Shown here: positions 26,207 to 34,711 of the stretch, one piece after another
Numbering within the stretch: the first letter of the stretch is position 1
Layout of the letters: each line of letters starts with the position of its first letter
NCBI RefSeq assembly: GCF_001447995.1
Contig: NZ_LDPE01000001.1
Location: 930,001 to 994,000, forward strand
Direction: 5' to 3'
DNA length: 64,000 nt
Origin: Maribacter dokdonensis DSW-8
GTDB lineage: Bacteria > Bacteroidota > Bacteroidia > Flavobacteriales > Flavobacteriaceae
Program-made: the position numbers and the translations under genes
Notes under the pieces: model-generated
Seen by the model: only the letters and a program-made list of their open reading frames with translations
The model's database searches: none
Told to the model about the DNA's origin: nothing

Positions 26207-27487
26207 ATGAAAGATATAAAAATTGCCATTATTGGTTTAGGGTATGTAGGCTTGCCACTTGCTAGATTATTTGCAACAAAATATCCTGTTATCGGTTTTG
26301 ATATTAATAAAGACCGTATAGCTGAACTTAGAAAAGGTCATGATAGTACCTTAGAAGTAGAAGATGACATTTTACAAGCTGTACTCAAAGATGGACCAAA
26401 AATGGAGACCGGTCTATTTTGCAGTAATCAATTAGAAGATATTGCAGACTGTAATTATTATATTGTTACCGTACCTACACCAGTAGACAGCACCAATAGA
26501 CCAATTTTGACCCCACTGTATAAAGCTTCTGAAACTGTTAGTAAAGTATTAAAGAAAGGAGATACCGTTATTTATGAATCTACAGTATATCCTGGGGTTA
26601 CAGAAGATGAATGTATCCCTGTCTTGGAAAAAGAAAGTGGTCTGGTATATAACAAAGATTTTTTTGCCGGTTATTCCCCGGAACGGATCAATCCTGGCGA
26701 CAAAGAACATACCGTAGAAAAAATATTAAAAGTCACCTCTGGTTCCACACCGGAAATTGGCAAAAAAGTAGATGAGCTATATGCCTCGGTAATTACCGCC
26801 GGCACCCATTTGGCACCGACCATTAAAGTAGCGGAAGCTGCTAAGGTTATTGAAAACTCACAACGTGATATTAATATCGCCTTTGTCAACGAATTGGCTA
26901 AAATTTTCAATCTTATGGGAATTGACACCCACGATGTCTTAGAAGCCGCAGGTACAAAATGGAACTTTTTACCTTTTAAACCAGGTTTGGTAGGTGGTCA
27001 CTGTATTGGTGTTGACCCTTATTACTTAGCCCAAAAAGCACAAGAATTTGGTTACCATCCAGAAATTATCTTGGCCGGTAGACGTATGAATGATACTATG
27101 GGTAAATATGTATCTTCAGAAGTTGTAAAATTAATGGTACAAAAAGACATCAAAATTAAAGGAAGTAAAATATTGGTACTAGGAATAACCTTTAAAGAAA
27201 ATTGTCCTGACGTTAGAAACACAAAAGCGGTAGACGTTATAAACAATCTAAAATCTTATGGCACCGCTGTTACTATTTATGATCCTTGGGCCTCAAAAGC
27301 CGAAGTTGAACATGAGTACAAAATGAACATTGTCAATGATATTCCTTCTGAAAAGTTTGATGCTATAGTATTGACCGTGGCCCACCAACAATTTCTAAAT
27401 ATTGATTTCACCAACTTATTGACTGACAACGGAATTATATATGACGTTAAAGGAATACTAACCGGTAAGGTTGACGGTAGATTGTAA
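26207..27487 (+). CDS. UDP-N-acetyl-hexosamine 6-dehydrogenase (TviB/WbpO type)
   Basis: A 426-residue nucleotide-sugar dehydrogenase. The NAD motif is IGLGYVGLPLA (9-19). The catalytic Cys266 lies in GLVGGHCIGVDPYYLAQKA, and FKENCPDVRNTKAVDV marks the C-terminal domain; both are diagnostic of TviB/WbpO/WbpA-type enzymes rather than UDP-glucose dehydrogenase. It would oxidise UDP-GlcNAc (or UDP-GalNAc) to the uronic acid, and with the preceding epimerase give UDP-GalNAcA. A strong terminator follows at 27521, ending the nucleotide-sugar segment of the locus. Confidence 0.9.
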   Translation: MKDIKIAIIGLGYVGLPLARLFATKYPVIGFDINKDRIAELRKGHDSTLEVEDDILQAVLKDGPKMETGLFCSNQLEDIADCNYYIVTVPTPVDSTNRPILTPLYKASETVSKVLKKGDTVIYESTVYPGVTEDECIPVLEKESGLVYNKDFFAGYSPERINPGDKEHTVEKILKVTSGSTPEIGKKVDELYASVITAGTHLAPTIKVAEAAKVIENSQRDINIAFVNELAKIFNLMGIDTHDVLEAAGTKWNFLPFKPGLVGGHCIGVDPYYLAQKAQEFGYHPEIILAGRRMNDTMGKYVSSEVVKLMVQKDIKIKGSKILVLGITFKENCPDVRNTKAVDVINNLKSYGTAVTIYDPWASKAEVEHEYKMNIVNDIPSEKFDAIVLTVAHQQFLNIDFTNLLTDNGIIYDVKGILTGKVDGRL

Positions 27488-27520
27488 ACTCCATTTTATT
27501 AACAACGCTGCAAAAAATCA

Positions 27521-27560
27521 AGCAATGCTATAGTATTTAACATAGCATTGCTTTTTTTTT
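27521..27560 (+). terminator. Intrinsic terminator after the TviB-type gene
   Basis: An 11-bp perfect stem (AGCAATGCTAT with ATAGCATTGCT) and a 10-nt loop, followed directly by nine T. Confidence 0.92.
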
Positions 27561-27745
27561 AATACAAAAGCACACCACCATATATTTTACCTTTCAAAAT
27601 CCCCCCTCACTTCTAATCATCTGCTTTTATTGCTGTTGAACTAATTTTTATTTTCGTATTAAAATTACTACATAGTTTTACGTAAAATTTGAATAGTTTA
27701 AAAGAAAATAGTTTTTTTTAAAGTTAGAGTTCCAGCTCGCTAAAA

Positions 27746-28954
27746 ATGTTATATCACACTAAACCAATATCCATGAACAATGTAAAAATATCTGAAACAT
27801 TGATTTCAACCCCATCAGAATTGGCTAAAGAAATTTGCTCTACGGCAATTAGCAACAGAGACGTTACAGAGTCCGAGAGAAAATTAGCACCATCAATTAT
27901 AGAAGAACTCAAAAGCCACCAGTTATTTAAAATGGCCCTTTCTAAACATCTGGGAGGATGGGAAGGCAACCCTGTTGAAACTTTAAAAGTGTATGAAACT
28001 TTGGCTAGTGCAGAAACGTCTGTTGCTTGGATTGTATGGAACAATCATTTGGCTTGTACCTTTGGACGATTTCTAAATTCTGAAAGTTTGAATGAAATCT
28101 ACAAAAATCCAAATGATGTTTATGCTAATTCTACTAGACCAGAAGGTGTTGCAAAAATAATTGAAGGTGGTTACATGGTATCTGGCAGGTGGAGCTTAGT
28201 TTCCGGATGTGAACTTGCAGATTGGTTTGTATTGCGCTGTTTGGTAACCGGCGGGGATCTCCCTAACCAATTAGGACCCGGTGCAAAATTAAAGCTAATG
28301 TATGTCCCTAAAGATAAAGTAAAGGTAATAGACACTTGGAACGTTGGCGGATTAAGAGGTACCGGAAGTCATGATATCGAAATTGAAGAAACATTTGTAA
28401 AAGACAGCTACGCTGTTGATTTTGAAAGTCATGTTGAAAATGATAGTGCTTACAATAGACTTCCTATTGGGGCAATCAATTCCTCGGGATGTGCAGCTAT
28501 GGCCTTAGGTCTGTTAAAGGGCGCCATAGATGAACTTACCAAAATGTGTTTAGAAAGGGTTACTCCGGGTAAAAACCCAGACTTACGTGATAGACTTACG
28601 GTACAAATGGCGTTAGCTAAGGCAAAAACAATTTTAGCTGCTCATAGAACACAGTTACATCATGCGGTCAATATAATATGGGAAGAATCTTTAAAAGAAA
28701 ACTCCTTTACTGATGTACAATTAGCAGATGTGTGGGCTGCATCTTATGAAGCGGCAACCGCAGCAAGAACTATGGTTTCTGAAATTTATGCCGTAGCGGG
28801 TACATCCTCATTGTATTCCAAATTCAGGATAGAAAGAATTCACAGGGATATTTATGCGGTTTTACAACATGGCATTATCCAACCTCATTGGATGAACCAA
28901 GCCGGTATGGCTTATGTAGGCTTAAAACCTACAGCGGCAATGTTTAGGATTTAA
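27746..28954 (+). CDS. Acyl-CoA-dehydrogenase-fold protein, probable flavin-dependent monooxygenase
   Basis: A 402-residue protein with the acyl-CoA dehydrogenase fold. SGRWSLVSGCELADWFVL and the later NVGGLRGTGSHDIEI are closer to the group-D flavin monooxygenases (HpaB/HsaA and the amino-sugar N-oxygenases) than to true fatty-acyl dehydrogenases. The C-terminal four-helix bundle is complete (AARTMVSEIYAVAGTSSLY). Translation may start at the ATG of codon 10 (27773) instead. It lies between a terminator and a FemAB-like transferase, inside a polysaccharide locus that makes amino sugars. A role in N-oxidising an amino sugar is possible but is inference; an ordinary acyl-CoA dehydrogenase is the alternative. 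Confidence 0.7.
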   Translation: MLYHTKPISMNNVKISETLISTPSELAKEICSTAISNRDVTESERKLAPSIIEELKSHQLFKMALSKHLGGWEGNPVETLKVYETLASAETSVAWIVWNNHLACTFGRFLNSESLNEIYKNPNDVYANSTRPEGVAKIIEGGYMVSGRWSLVSGCELADWFVLRCLVTGGDLPNQLGPGAKLKLMYVPKDKVKVIDTWNVGGLRGTGSHDIEIEETFVKDSYAVDFESHVENDSAYNRLPIGAINSSGCAAMALGLLKGAIDELTKMCLERVTPGKNPDLRDRLTVQMALAKAKTILAAHRTQLHHAVNIIWEESLKENSFTDVQLADVWAASYEAATAARTMVSEIYAVAGTSSLYSKFRIERIHRDIYAVLQHGIIQPHWMNQAGMAYVGLKPTAAMFRI

Positions 28955-29058
28955 CACCATACTAAAGACCGATTTTCTAAATAAAAAATTGTGATTTTAA
29001 GGTTTATCTATATTCAATTAAAAAACCTAGACTCAAATTAATTAAAAACACACATCTT

Positions 29059-30120
29059 ATGATAGAGACAATTGAACACAAAGAAAAATGGGTTGAACAA
29101 TTGGCCAAAATCGGCAATACTGATTTTTACTTTACATATGATTATCATCATTTATCTAAAAGCGAAGGTGAACAGCCAATTCTGTTGAAATACACTCAAG
29201 GCAACCAAAGTATCTTGTTACCCCTACTCTTAAGAAATATTTCAGGTACCGAATATAAAGACGCCATTTCCGTTTATGGCTATGCTGGTATATTAACTAA
29301 TGATAATAGTTCAAATATCAATGCATCAGAATTTCAAAAGAGCCTTAAAGCATTTTTTGTCGAGAAAAACATAGTATCAGTATTTTCTAGGTTACATCCT
29401 TTTATGGACGCTCAAGAAGATTTACTAGAAGGTTTAGGAGAAATTACAGAGCAAGGGATGGTAGTTTATTTAGATCTTACATTACCTATTGATGTTCAGA
29501 GAGCTAATTTTAACAGAAGGCTAAAAACGTACTTAAACAAGGCTAGAAAAGTTTGTACCGTTATTGAAGGCAATCACAAAGAAGATTTAAAAAAATTCAT
29601 AGAATTGTATCATGAAAACATGAGGCGTGTAGATGCCACCGATAGTTACTTTTTTAATGAAGAATATTTTGAGCGTATTATGGCCAGTAAAGACTATACC
29701 CCTCAACTAATGATCTGTAAGGACAATGAGACCCAGAAAACTATAGGTGGTGCAATTTTTATTAAAAAGGACAATATTGTACAATATCACCTATCTGGTT
29801 TAGATGCTGACTTTTTTGATTTAAATCCCATAAAACTTATTATAGATGAAATGCGGCTAAAATCAGTTGAAGAAGGATACACTTATTTAAACCTTGGTGG
29901 AGGAAGAGGCGGCAGCAATGAAGATTCTCTTTTCAGATTTAAAAGCGGATTTTCCAAAGATTTCAAAAACTTTAAATTATGGAAATTTGTAGTCAATGAA
30001 GAAGCATACGAAAAACTAACTATAGACCATTTAAATAAGTATCCTGGAATTGACAAAAATGACATTTCATTTTTTCCAAAATATAGAGCAGTAATCCAAA
30101 ATATGGACATTGCAGTATAA
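29059..30120 (+). CDS. FemAB/GNAT-fold acyl- or aminoacyl-transferase
   Basis: A 353-residue protein with two tandem GNAT-like halves, as in the FemABX and BioF2-like families. The first half has YKDAISVYGYAGILTND and the second ends in YTYLNLGGGRGGSNEDSLF then RFKSGFS, the acyl-donor binding part typical of the group. FemABX enzymes move amino acids from tRNA, and related proteins in polysaccharide loci are thought to N-acylate sugars. A related protein with the same YGYSG/LGGGR framework is encoded at 56314, 27 kb away. It is 104 nt downstream of the flavin-monooxygenase-like gene, with a terminator after it, so the two may form one operon. Substrate unknown. Confidence 0.75.
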   Translation: MIETIEHKEKWVEQLAKIGNTDFYFTYDYHHLSKSEGEQPILLKYTQGNQSILLPLLLRNISGTEYKDAISVYGYAGILTNDNSSNINASEFQKSLKAFFVEKNIVSVFSRLHPFMDAQEDLLEGLGEITEQGMVVYLDLTLPIDVQRANFNRRLKTYLNKARKVCTVIEGNHKEDLKKFIELYHENMRRVDATDSYFFNEEYFERIMASKDYTPQLMICKDNETQKTIGGAIFIKKDNIVQYHLSGLDADFFDLNPIKLIIDEMRLKSVEEGYTYLNLGGGRGGSNEDSLFRFKSGFSKDFKNFKLWKFVVNEEAYEKLTIDHLNKYPGIDKNDISFFPKYRAVIQNMDIAV

Positions 30121-30138
30121 TCTTATTATTTTTAACAT

Positions 30139-30170
30139 AAAGGCGTTTCTATTTTTAGGGACGCCTTTTT
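30139..30170 (+). terminator. Intrinsic terminator after the FemAB-like gene
   Basis: An 8-bp stem (AAAGGCGT with ACGCCTTT), a 14-nt loop and a T run. The rest of the 306-nt gap up to 30426 is very AT-rich and shows no gene. Confidence 0.75.
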
Positions 30171-30426
30171 ATTTATACAGATTTTGGTGTTAAAATAGCT
30201 CCACTACAAGTTTACGATAAATTTACATACTGGAATAAAATGTTAAAAAAAACTGCTTTTTATCGATTTTGAATATTTTTTTAATCCAAAAGATAAACTT
30301 CGTCCGTATAATTGAGGAACAATTGATGTATTTCAACGAATAAAATGTTTATTTCATCGTTATTCTAAAAAAAAGAAATATTTTTAAATTCCTAAATCTT
30401 AAGTAATTAAACACTTTTAACCCATT

Positions 30427-31953
30427 ATGCGAAACCTACAAATTACTACACGCATGGCAGCCCTACTGTGTCTTGTTTTCATTTTTCACTCTTGCAGTAA
30501 AGATGCCGATTTATTATCTGAGTATGTTATTACTAAAAGTGATAACGCTACTAACCTACAAACCTATGTTGTTAATGATGTATTTTACATTGAAAATAGC
30601 ACCCATATTGTTTTAGATGTCTTAAACAATGACAATTTTGATGAATTAAGCCATGTATCTATCACTAATACTTCCACAGCCCAGAACGGAACTATTGTAA
30701 TTAATAGTGATAATACCCTAACGTATACTCCTAAGGAAGAAGTAACCGCAACAGAAGAGTTTGAAGACACTTTTACATATACTGCAGAAGAAGTTGATGA
30801 AGAAGGTACGGTTACAGAAGAAGAGGCAATAGTTACGGTAAGTAATGATGACTCTATTTTTGAAGACACCCATAGAAACCCCACTCAAATAAGTGAAGAT
30901 GTTAAAGAATGGCAGGAAAAATTTGATGTAGAATGGAATCGAGCAAAAAGTTTTTATACCAGCCAAACGAGTGGTCCAGAAGTTAGTGGTCAAAGGCGAT
31001 ATTACGATTTTAGGGTTATTGATGGATTAATTTATATGTTTCAAGCAACTGGAGACATTAAATATATCGAGAATTTTTTCTGGTATGTTGACCGCATAAA
31101 AGGATTAGCTCAACCCAGCACTTCTCATAATGACGGATATTATGATTGGGAAGTTCCTAGCGGAAATGATAAAATTGCAAATCAATTATACGACGGACAT
31201 GGATTGCGAAATATCTTCAAAATGCTATGGCTATTAAAAAAATATCCCGAAATAAGAAGTAAATCAAATTTTCAGGAAAAATACGATGAATATGTTCCAT
31301 GGTTCACTCGTAATCTTTGGGAAAAATGGGCGTCTAGGGGTGTAAATAAAATTATCCGAAGTAAAACACATATGGCATCACATATGTCATCAAATACAGC
31401 TCTATATCTTTATCTGTTGGAAGACGATGTTGAAAAAAGCAATGAATATTTAGGTTGGGTACAAGCCTTCAATAATAATTTATCATCAAAGTCTAATAGC
31501 TATAATGGCGGCTTTAGAAATCAATTAAGGTTAAATGATCCACATGACGGGTATGTTTGGTCTGGAACTTGGGGCAACATGAATGGAGCAAATGATTTAA
31601 CCCATGCCAATGCTGAAATACAGGCCGTAATAAATCAATACGAACATAGTATTGAGTGGAGTGACGCTGATATTGATTTGTTTGTAAAAACTGTTAATCA
31701 TATTATCGATAAAGCAACTACTGATGATTTAATTGATGTTCCATTCTATATTGATTTGAGCGATAATAATGAAAATGTAAGAACCTTTTCTTACGGTTGG
31801 GCAATGTTAGGTCGATTTGATGAGGCTACACAGTTAAAATTAAAGAAGTTTTCTATTAAAAAAAATCAAGATAGCTATTATTATAATGTTTACTTAGGAA
31901 TTATGGCTTTTAATAGGTCTTATTTAAATGAATCAGTTGTTTATCCAGAATAG
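30427..31953 (+). CDS. Surface lipoprotein with Ig-like domain and putative (alpha/alpha)-toroid domain
   Basis: A 508-residue lipoprotein: the signal ends in the lipobox FHSC (Cys23). Residues about 45-140 look like a cadherin/Big-type beta domain (LDVLNNDNFDEL, NGTIVINSDNTLTYTP). The larger C-terminal part, from about residue 150, is helical and rich in W, Y, H and N, with YDGHGLRNIFKMLWLLKKY, KTHMASHMSSNTALYLYLL and DDLTHAN-like stretches, reminiscent of (alpha/alpha)6-toroid polysaccharide lyases or glycosidases. I cannot assign a family. Its place in the capsule locus suggests it binds or trims the polymer at the surface. The IS3 remnant follows it. Confidence 0.55.
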   Translation: MRNLQITTRMAALLCLVFIFHSCSKDADLLSEYVITKSDNATNLQTYVVNDVFYIENSTHIVLDVLNNDNFDELSHVSITNTSTAQNGTIVINSDNTLTYTPKEEVTATEEFEDTFTYTAEEVDEEGTVTEEEAIVTVSNDDSIFEDTHRNPTQISEDVKEWQEKFDVEWNRAKSFYTSQTSGPEVSGQRRYYDFRVIDGLIYMFQATGDIKYIENFFWYVDRIKGLAQPSTSHNDGYYDWEVPSGNDKIANQLYDGHGLRNIFKMLWLLKKYPEIRSKSNFQEKYDEYVPWFTRNLWEKWASRGVNKIIRSKTHMASHMSSNTALYLYLLEDDVEKSNEYLGWVQAFNNNLSSKSNSYNGGFRNQLRLNDPHDGYVWSGTWGNMNGANDLTHANAEIQAVINQYEHSIEWSDADIDLFVKTVNHIIDKATTDDLIDVPFYIDLSDNNENVRTFSYGWAMLGRFDEATQLKLKKFSIKKNQDSYYYNVYLGIMAFNRSYLNESVVYPE

Positions 31954-32138
31954 AAATTGGATTATATAACCTATTAGATCGTAATTTAAAATCCTTGGGT
32001 AATATATGTACAGATTTGATGAAGAATTTAAATTATTCATCAAATCTGACCTAAATGACCTCATCCCTTTAAACTAGACAGTTTAGAAGTAGAGAATGTT
32101 GGGCAAATAAATGTTTAACTTCAGACAAGTATTTGCTT

Positions 32139-32406
32139 ATGAAACAATCAAAGTATTCGGCAGCGCATATACGATTTGCGATTAAAAAGGTAGAGACGGG
32201 CACCCATATCCAATAGGTGTGCCGTAAGATATGAATCAGGGAGATCATTTTTTTTCAATTGGAAAAAGAAATATAGAGGGCTCGGTATTTCTAAACTACG
32301 TAGGTTGAAGAGCCTCGAGAAAGATAATTCACAGTTGAATAAACTGGTCGTCGACCTTAGCCTGGACAAACAGATTTTGCAGAACGTACTGAAAAAAAAG
32401 TTCTGA
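32139..32406 (+). pseudogene. IS3-family transposase orfA remnant
   Basis: The ATG at 32139 opens MKQSKYSAAHIRFAIKKVE, the helix-turn-helix start of an IS3 OrfA, but the frame stops at a TAG at 32214-32216. After a frame change the conserved NWKKKYRGLGISKLRRLKSL segment and the leucine zipper LNKLVVDLSLDKQIL continue to a TGA at 32404. OrfA normally binds the element ends; here it is disrupted. Confidence 0.85.
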
Positions 32407-33220
32407 GACCATCCGGAAAACGCGGGATGGTCAATAACATCAGGACGGAGTACAACATCTGCATCCAGAATTGCTGCAAGCTTGTCTTTCTGCACAAAAG
32501 CGTGTTCTATTGCAAGACCAAGGGGAGAAACGATTAACTGTGGCGCAAGTAGATTAATGAAATAGCTTCCGTAAGGGTACGTTATGGGTTCTAGCGCATC
32601 CATGTTCTTTTAAAAAGGAAAGGTTTTGAACAACCACAAGCGCATTTACAGGGTCTATTTCAAGGTAGTATTGAACTTGAGTAATAAGCAGCACAGGCAT
32701 AACCCTTCTGCCACAAATAGGCAAACAAATGAAGGCAATTCCTGCAGTTTAATCGAGTACATCCTGGAGTATGGATTTTGGCTCTAACCAGCTTTACAAC
32801 GGCAGTAAGCTCCAGGGCTTGACCGTAGTGGATAATCATAGTAGAAAATGCCTTGCCATCCATGCAGGCAAATTCTTTAATGGAAGTGATGTATTACATA
32901 CAGGTCATAGAAATCGTTACCTTTGGAGGCGAAGTGCTTCCAAAACGCATAAAAGTGGACCTCGGAAGCGAGTTAATCAGCAAGGTATTGGATAGATGGG
33001 CTTATGAAAATAAAGTGGAACTGGATTTCTCAGGACCTGGAAAACCTAAGAATAATCGGTTTACCGAAAGTTTCAACGGTTCGTTCAGGGACGAATGCCT
33101 GAACGCCAATTGATTTTTTTCCTCGGAAGATACACAGGAAAAGTTAGATATTTGGAGAGAAGACTATAATGGATTTAGACCGTACAGCTCGTTGGGGGAC
33201 ATGTCCCCCGACGAGTAATC
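32403..33220 (+). pseudogene. IS3-family transposase orfB (DDE integrase) remnant
   Basis: Fragments in several frames rebuild an IS3 OrfB. KRGMVNNIRTEYNICIQ lies near 32420. MDFGSNQLYNGSKLQGLTVVDN (first catalytic Asp region) begins near 32771. LPKRIKVDLGSELISKVLDR (second Asp) and FTESFNGSFRDECLNAN (catalytic Glu) lie at about 32935-33113, and a final WREDYNGFRPYSSLGDMSPDE at about 33152-33217. Stops and frame changes occur in at least four places, including a TGA at 33114-33116. No functional transposase can be made. Confidence 0.85.
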
Positions 33221-33371
33221 GAAATGATTGAAAATAGCCCGGATTCTCTAGTTACGACCACTACCTAATTATGGGAGGAGGTCAGAAGCCTATAAAAAGG
33301 GGAAGCCTGCAATACAATCTATTTTAGGTCAATTTAATAATAAAATTTCTAGTTAAAAATATAACCATATC

Positions 33372-34673
33372 TTATTGGTTTATTTTAAATATCTTATTGA
33401 TCATCTGAAATATAGGGTCAAAATCGTTTATTTTAAAATTGAAAATTTGTCTCAAAGGAATATCAACTTCCTTGCTATATATAATTATAAAGATTATTGC
33501 AGCAAAAGAATAGCTAATTGTTGACGACATTGCTGCACCGTCACTACCAAATTTTGGAATAAGGTAAAGATTTAACAAGACATTGATAATCAAACCTGGA
33601 AGCATTGCTTTAATAGCAACCCAAGGTTTCCCTTTCCCATGTAAATCAGTATTGAGAATTTTATAAAATGTAAGTAATAATACACCCGGCACTAAAATCA
33701 TTAAAACACTTGAACTTTCCGCAAAAGCCTTACCGTAAAATAACGTAACAATGAAGTTCGATAGTAATTCCAACACTAATCCTGCAACACCAATAATTAC
33801 CAAAGAAATTCTTAATAGTTGTACTACTTTAAGGGAGAAAACTTTATCATCTTTTGAAATGGCACTTCTAGCAAAAACAACTGTATTAAACAACATGGGT
33901 ATTTGCCATAAATATTCTGTTATCACCGCGCCTTTTGTATAAATACCTACCTCAAAAGAAGTGCTTAATTGATTTAGCAAAATAATATCAATTTGATAAT
34001 GTAATTTAACAATCACCAATGAAATAGCATAGACAGAACCTAATTGTAACATTTGTTTAATTACAGACCAATTAGGGATACCTTTAAAATATTTAAAAAG
34101 ATCACTTTTAAATAAAAGAACAATAAAAATAAAAACTGGACCTCCTAAATAAGCATAAAAGAATCCTTTAATACCAAAATCAAAAATTACTAAAAAAACA
34201 ACTGTCAATAATAAAGTTATAACATAAGGTATCCAGCTGATTTTATTAAAAATATCAATTTGATTTTTACCTAAATAGACACCTGAATTATAAGTATTTA
34301 ACAACGTAAATGGTATAGGAAGTATCGCTAAAAGAATCAACCAATAATCCTTTTCTAGATTTGAAAAATAATATAATAGTATAAAACAAGAAATAACACT
34401 AAACATAGTTGTAAAACACCAAATAAAACCAATAGCTTTTTTAATTTGATTTTCTGCTATTAACCCCTTGCCTAAAAAATAAGTTGAAGCATTTGAAATC
34501 CCTAAAGAACTAAAAATTAAAAACATAGAAGGATACACTAATATGGATGCTATGATACCATTATTTTCTGGCCCTAAGGTTCGAGCAACAATTACTGAAT
34601 TCAATACTCCACTAATGATAATTAGGAATTTTGAAAAACCAACTTTAGATATATCCTTTAAAAATGTTGCCAT
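33372..34673 (-). CDS. wzx: Oligosaccharide flippase, Wzx type
   Basis: A 433-residue integral membrane protein with about 12 hydrophobic helices spread over its length and few conserved polar motifs, as expected for the polysaccharide-export (PST/MOP) superfamily. The N terminus has GFSKFLIIISGVLNSVIVARTLGP, a form of the RxLGPxxxG signature of Wzx proteins. It would flip undecaprenyl-linked repeat units across the inner membrane. It is the last gene of a minus-strand set (wzy, acetyltransferase, two glycosyltransferases) and lies 38 nt after wzy. The IS3 remnant is just beyond its stop. Confidence 0.85.
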   Translation of the reverse strand: MATFLKDISKVGFSKFLIIISGVLNSVIVARTLGPENNGIIASILVYPSMFLIFSSLGISNASTYFLGKGLIAENQIKKAIGFIWCFTTMFSVISCFILLYYFSNLEKDYWLILLAILPIPFTLLNTYNSGVYLGKNQIDIFNKISWIPYVITLLLTVVFLVIFDFGIKGFFYAYLGGPVFIFIVLLFKSDLFKYFKGIPNWSVIKQMLQLGSVYAISLVIVKLHYQIDIILLNQLSTSFEVGIYTKGAVITEYLWQIPMLFNTVVFARSAISKDDKVFSLKVVQLLRISLVIIGVAGLVLELLSNFIVTLFYGKAFAESSSVLMILVPGVLLLTFYKILNTDLHGKGKPWVAIKAMLPGLIINVLLNLYLIPKFGSDGAAMSSTISYSFAAIIFIIIYSKEVDIPLRQIFNFKINDFDPIFQMINKIFKINQ

Positions 34674-34711
34674 ATAATATTTCAGCTCTGTTGTAAAATA
34701 ACAGATAAGTT

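Larger units (their letters stand above)
32056..33284 (+). mobile_element. Degenerate IS3-family insertion sequence
   Basis: A 1229-bp element bounded by terminal inverted repeats TGACCTCATCCC (32056-32067) and GGGAGGAGGTCA (33273-33284), 11 of 12 positions matching as complements. The size and TGA...TCA ends are typical of IS3. It contains remnants of orfA and orfB, both broken by stops and frame changes. No target-site duplication is obvious in the flanks. A longer 9-bp match (TGACCTAAA at 32047 and TTTAGGTCA at 33323) lies just outside and may be coincidence. The element is dead as an autonomous transposon. Confidence 0.85.

Noticed and set aside
32148..33113. Several open frames of 60-150 codons on both strands in the IS region
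   Set aside because: Plus-strand frames are pieces of the broken transposase; minus-strand frames are mirror images without protein-like features.
32047..33331. TGACCTAAA/TTTAGGTCA as the true ends of the IS3 element
   Set aside because: The 11/12 match at 32056 and 33284 fits the usual IS3-end pattern better and continues with further partial similarity inward. The 9-bp outer match may be coincidence.
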